Origin: Actinomycetota bacterium
GTDB taxonomy: Bacteria; Actinomycetota; Thermoleophilia; Gaiellales; Gaiellaceae
DNA length: 13,941 nucleotides
NCBI GenBank assembly: GCA_013821525.1
Contig: JACDGR010000049.1
Span: forward strand, 1-13,941
Reading direction: 5' to 3'
Under the pieces are notes generated by a model that saw only the letters and a program-made list of their open reading frames with translations, had not been told where the DNA came from and did no database searches. Shown here one piece after another: positions 13,280 through 13,941 of the stretch. Positions within the stretch are counted from its first letter, which is position 1; every line of letters starts with the position of its first letter. The position numbers and the translations under genes are program-made.

Positions 13280-13941
13280 CCGGCGTTGGGGACGGCTGCC
13301 ACGGATGCTTGTTGGGCATGCGCTCGCCCTGAGCTCTTGGCGTTGTAGAGCGCGCGATCGGCGGCGAGCAGCAAGTCTTCGCTCGATCTGAAGGAGGACT
13401 GCCATGCCGCCACTCCTGCACTGGCAGTGACCGAGATTGCCGAGATGGGCTGAGCGGAGAGGGCGCTCAGCGCCCTCTCGGCGACGAGCATCGAGGAGCT
13501 CGCATCACCGTCTTCGACGATAACGCAGAACTCTTCGCCGCCGTAGCGAAAGACAGCATCGTCGGCGCGAATCGTTGTACGGAGCCGCGTTGAGACCTCT
13601 TGGAGAACCTGGTCGCCGACGGCGTGGCCGTATCGGTCATTGATCGACTTGAAGTGATCGATGTCGATCAGGATGCAGCCCAGCTGGCCGTCGGTTTGCG
13701 AGCGCATCCGTACCGCGTCGGAAAGCTTGTCGTCTAGCGCTGCTCTGTTCAGGAGGCCGGTTGTTCGATCAATGCATGCCTCCTGTTTGATCGCGCTCAT
13801 TTGTAGCTGAAGCCGAAGCGCAGTCTTGACGCGTGCGAGCAGTTCTTGGCTGTCGAACGGTTTTGTCATGTAGTCGACGGCGCCGGCTTCAAGTCCAAGG
13901 ACACGATCCTTCGGCGTCGTTCTGCCGGAGAGGAATATGAC
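13276..13941 (-). CDS. REC-GGEEF response-regulator diguanylate cyclase (N-terminus outside window)
   Basis: A PleD/WspR-type response regulator that makes c-di-GMP when phosphorylated by a histidine kinase. The frame is open to the window edge, so only the end of the receiver domain is seen: VIFLSGR, then GLEAGAVDYMTKPFDSQEL, with the conserved Lys-Pro of the receiver switch. A linker helix leads to the GGDEF-family domain, which begins DRTTGLLNRAAL. Further on come IDIDHFKSINDRYGH, an intact inhibitory site RADD (125-128 of the visible fragment) and GGEEF (134-138). Both catalysis and product feedback should therefore work. The stretch ISVTASAGVA and the closing ADRALYNAKSSGR are typical of the family end. 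Its phosphorylated Asp is outside the window. Confidence 0.92.
   Translation of the reverse strand, partial: VIFLSGRTTPKDRVLGLEAGAVDYMTKPFDSQELLARVKTALRLQLQMSAIKQEACIDRTTGLLNRAALDDKLSDAVRMRSQTDGQLGCILIDIDHFKSINDRYGHAVGDQVLQEVSTRLRTTIRADDAVFRYGGEEFCVIVEDGDASSSMLVAERALSALSAQPISAISVTASAGVAAWQSSFRSSEDLLLAADRALYNAKSSGRAHAQQASVAAVPNAG

Noticed and set aside
1..13941. CRISPR arrays, tRNA/rRNA genes, insertion sequences, phage attachment sites
   Set aside because: No regularly spaced long repeats, no cloverleaf-like sequence, no transposase-like protein and no flanking terminal repeats were seen.

Overview
The window is GC-rich and gene-dense, with GTG/TTG starts, Ser/Arg/Ala-rich proteins and short overlaps between genes. 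Family content (a monoderm-type type IV pilus operon, a DUF4234-like gene, an RsiG-like protein, two diguanylate cyclases) suggests a deep-branching actinobacterium, most likely Thermoleophilia (Solirubrobacterales/Gaiellales). That placement is inferred from protein style, not from a marker gene.

Bases 1-6075 hold a type IV pilus (T4P) locus on the + strand: the tail of a pilin, a strong hairpin terminator, a structured 300-bp leader, then pilT, pilM, pilN, pilO, a membrane-anchored SPOR-domain gene where pilP usually sits, and pilC. Genes from pilM to the SPOR gene overlap by 1-4 bases and are surely co-transcribed. Bases 6076-6428 have no gene, only hairpins. Next comes a frameshifted DUF4234-like pseudogene (about 6429-6900).

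The second half is mixed. It has a membrane GGDEF protein without its inhibitory site (-), a small two-TM protein (+), a secreted and membrane-anchored M23 peptidase (+), a stand-alone MshEN/GspE-N-like protein (+), a divergent LspA-like membrane protein (-), a 73-residue helical-hairpin protein resembling the anti-sigma factor RsiG (-), a conserved hypothetical with a CxCx4C motif (+), and a REC-GGEEF response regulator cut by the window end (-).

The unifying theme is cyclic di-GMP control of type IV pili. Two c-di-GMP synthases, a possible c-di-GMP-binding MshEN protein and an RsiG-like c-di-GMP-dependent anti-sigma lie within about 7 kb of the T4P operon. In Rubrobacter radiotolerans an RsiG-c-di-GMP-WhiG switch is known to control T4P genes. 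A good sigma-28/WhiG-type promoter sits in front of the MshEN gene, and a weaker one in front of pilT. The RsiG-like protein here is unusual: it is very short, yet each of its two helices carries a copy of the E-x3-S-x2-R motif, with His in place of Gln in both. This suggests a compact twin-motif RsiG variant.
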